Part shown: positions 14,123 through 15,499 of the stretch, piece after piece | Position numbering within the stretch: position 1 is the first letter of the stretch | Layout of the letters: every line of letters starts with the position of its first letter | Assembly (NCBI GenBank): GCA_947383835.1 | Contig: CANDEV010000029.1 | Location: 1 to 15,499 of the forward strand | Source of the DNA: an uncultured Clostridia bacterium | GTDB taxonomy: Bacteria; Bacillota; Clostridia; Oscillospirales; Ruminococcaceae | Direction: 5' to 3' | DNA: 15,499 nucleotides | Made by a program: the position numbers and the translations under genes | The notes under the pieces: model-generated | The model's database searches: none | Seen by the model: the letters and a program-made list of their open reading frames with translations, nothing else | Told to the model about the DNA's origin: nothing

Positions 14123-15451
14123 TTATATCTTTAGAATTGGCTCCGCAATTGAAGCTCCAGCAGGAACCATTGGCAGAACGTTAATGTCTTTATCTATAAT
14201 GCAGTTTATCAGCACGGGCTTGTTATGTGCAATTGCCTTTTCAAGCACGGGGCGTATGTCACTTTTCTTTTGTATTGTCATAGCTTCAATACCGAGTGCC
14301 TTGCCAAGCAGTTCAAAATCCGTAGGCTTTTCAAGTGTTGTTTGGGAAAAGTGATTGTTGTAGAAAAGCTTCTGCCATTGACGAACCATACCAAGCACAC
14401 TGTTGTTGAACACAAGCTCAATAACCGGCAGCTGATATTTGGCAAGTGTGGTAAGCTCGTTCATATTCATGTAGAAGCTTCCGTCTCCAGCACAGTTCAC
14501 GACCACCTTATCGGGATTACCGACTTTACAGCCTATTGCCGCTCCCAGACCGTATCCCATAGTGCCCAGTCCGCCTGAAGAAGCAAAGCTTCTAGGTTTG
14601 CGGAAGTTGTAAAATTCCGCCGCCCACATTTGGTGCTGACCGACTTCGGTGCTGATAATAGCCTCACCGTTTGTAATATCGTGAAGCGTTTCAAGAACCT
14701 CCTGCGGCAGAACGTCGTTTTCATCGTCCGACACTTGACAAAGAGGGTAAGTTTTTTTCCATTCGGCAATTTTGTCAAGCCATTCGGTATGGCTGACGGG
14801 AGTTAAAATTGTATTGAGCTTTTCAAGAACAAGCTTTAAATTTCCGCAGACCTTATAGTCGGCAGTAATATTTTTATTTACCTCCGCAGGGTCAATATCA
14901 ATGTGGAGTATTTTTGCTTTTCCCGCAGCGGTGCGGAAGCTGTCTGTATTACAGGTAACTCTGTCGGAAAAACGTGAGCCGAGGACAATAAGCAGATCGC
15001 ATTCGGTCAGCGCAAGAGAAGACGCCTTTGTGCCGTGCATACCCATCATACCTGTGTATCGGGGACTTGTGTTGTCAAAAGCGCATTGTCCCATAAGCGA
15101 CAGGGAAACAGGCGCGTCAATAATTTCCGCAAGCCTTGCAAGTTCACCGTATGCATCGCAGGAAACCACACCGCCGCCTGCGTAAATAAACGGTCTTTCT
15201 GCTTTTGCAATAATTTTTGCGGCTTCGGTGATTTCCTTGTCATTTACGATATAGCTGTGTTCCTTTGGCATTTGCGGCTCAAATTCGCACTTTGCCGCGG
15301 TGATGTCCTTGGGAATATCTATCAGAACGGGACCTTTTCTGCCGTCATTTGCAATAAAGAACGCGTCACGAATAGCGTCAGCAAGCTTTGCAACGTCTTT
15401 GACGATATAGTTGTGCTTTGTTATCGGCATGGTAATTCCCGTGATGTCAAC
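14123..15451 (-). CDS. ilvB: Acetohydroxyacid (acetolactate) synthase large subunit, 5'-truncated
   Basis: IlvB uses thiamine diphosphate to make 2-acetolactate (valine, leucine) or 2-aceto-2-hydroxybutyrate (isoleucine). The visible 442 codons contain the central FAD-binding-type domain (from about GPVLIDIPKDI to the ILHIDIDPAEVNKN region) and the C-terminal ThDP domain with GDGSFYMNMNELTTLAKYQLP and the NN pair of the cofactor motif. The ATG at 15430 is internal, not the start: reading on upstream gives VDITGIT just before MPITKHN, which is conserved family sequence, up to 15451 where adapter begins. Roughly the first 115-125 residues, including the catalytic glutamate of the N-terminal domain, are missing from the data, not from the genome. 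A family start would lie beyond the contig. No ilvN is found before cimA, which follows 23 nt downstream. Confidence 0.95.
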   Translation of the reverse strand, partial: VDITGITMPITKHNYIVKDVAKLADAIRDAFFIANDGRKGPVLIDIPKDITAAKCEFEPQMPKEHSYIVNDKEITEAAKIIAKAERPFIYAGGGVVSCDAYGELARLAEIIDAPVSLSLMGQCAFDNTSPRYTGMMGMHGTKASSLALTECDLLIVLGSRFSDRVTCNTDSFRTAAGKAKILHIDIDPAEVNKNITADYKVCGNLKLVLEKLNTILTPVSHTEWLDKIAEWKKTYPLCQVSDDENDVLPQEVLETLHDITNGEAIISTEVGQHQMWAAEFYNFRKPRSFASSGGLGTMGYGLGAAIGCKVGNPDKVVVNCAGDGSFYMNMNELTTLAKYQLPVIELVFNNSVLGMVRQWQKLFYNNHFSQTTLEKPTDFELLGKALGIEAMTIQKKSDIRPVLEKAIAHNKPVLINCIIDKDINVLPMVPAGASIAEPILKI

Positions 15452-15499
15452 AGATCGGAAGAGCGTCGTGTAGGGAAAGAGTGTCGGACAACGTGGAGG
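15452..15499. other. Illumina adapter read-through at the contig end (artefact)
   Basis: Bases 15452-15484 match the Illumina universal (i5-side) adapter in reverse complement exactly, over 33 bases, starting AGATCGGAAGAGC, as known from memory. The remaining 15 bases fit an 8-base i5 index (CGGACAAC) followed by an error-containing GTGTAGA (seen as GTGGAGG); that last part is inference. The genomic sequence ends at about 15451, supported by intact ilvB coding sense up to that base. These bases are not biological. Confidence 0.97.

Noticed and set aside
15428..15430. ATG at 15430 as the ilvB start
   Set aside because: In-frame coding sense (VDITGIT) continues upstream to the adapter junction, so this methionine is internal.

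Overview
The window looks like one contig from a low-to-mid GC Gram-positive anaerobe. Clostridia, perhaps Oscillospiraceae/Ruminococcus-like, is my inference from protein style, AGGAGG-type ribosome binding sites and near-consensus SigA promoters; no marker gene proves it. Coding density is high. No stretch over 300 bases lacks a gene, and I see no tRNA, rRNA, CRISPR array, insertion sequence or phage gene. The right end is artefactual: from 15452 onward the sequence is Illumina adapter, and it cuts off ilvB.

Layout. (1) 1-1512: a promoter, a stand-alone B12-binding radical SAM protein (+) and a bidirectional terminator. (2) 1515-4979: an ABC-F ribosome-associated ATPase (-) diverging from a secreted lipoprotein gene (+). 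Both have consensus TTGACA-17-TATAAT promoters, and the lipoprotein promoter carries palindromic operator-like repeats. A second bidirectional terminator follows. (3) 4990-9288 (-): leuC and leuD, then an AT-rich GNAT acetyltransferase gene, then a membrane-anchored protein of unknown function with its own promoter, then leuB. (4) 9425-12553 (+): a probable five-gene operon of HAD hydrolase, NudC-like Nudix hydrolase, GNAT acetyltransferase, DUF6194-like protein and LysR-type regulator. (5) 12522-15451 (-): ilvB (5'-truncated) followed by cimA, with the cimA 3' end overlapping the lysR 3' end by 32 bp.

Metabolic logic. ilvB, cimA, leuC, leuD and leuB together support branched-chain amino acid synthesis. 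Citramalate synthase (CimA) makes citramalate from pyruvate and acetyl-CoA. LeuCD and LeuB can carry it to 2-oxobutyrate, and acetohydroxyacid synthase (IlvB) then feeds isoleucine and valine synthesis. The same LeuCD/LeuB serve leucine. leuA, ilvC, ilvD, ilvE and ilvN are not in the window.

The most striking non-coding signal is the leuC/HAD intergenic region. A perfect 10-bp inverted repeat there encodes two antiparallel promoters on the same DNA: each -10 box (TATAAT) overlaps the -35 box (TTGAAT) of the opposite promoter, both with 17-bp spacers. One promoter serves leuCD and the other the operon ending in the LysR regulator, so exclusive or regulated firing is plausible. I found no convincing undescribed multi-gene defence or biosynthetic system.
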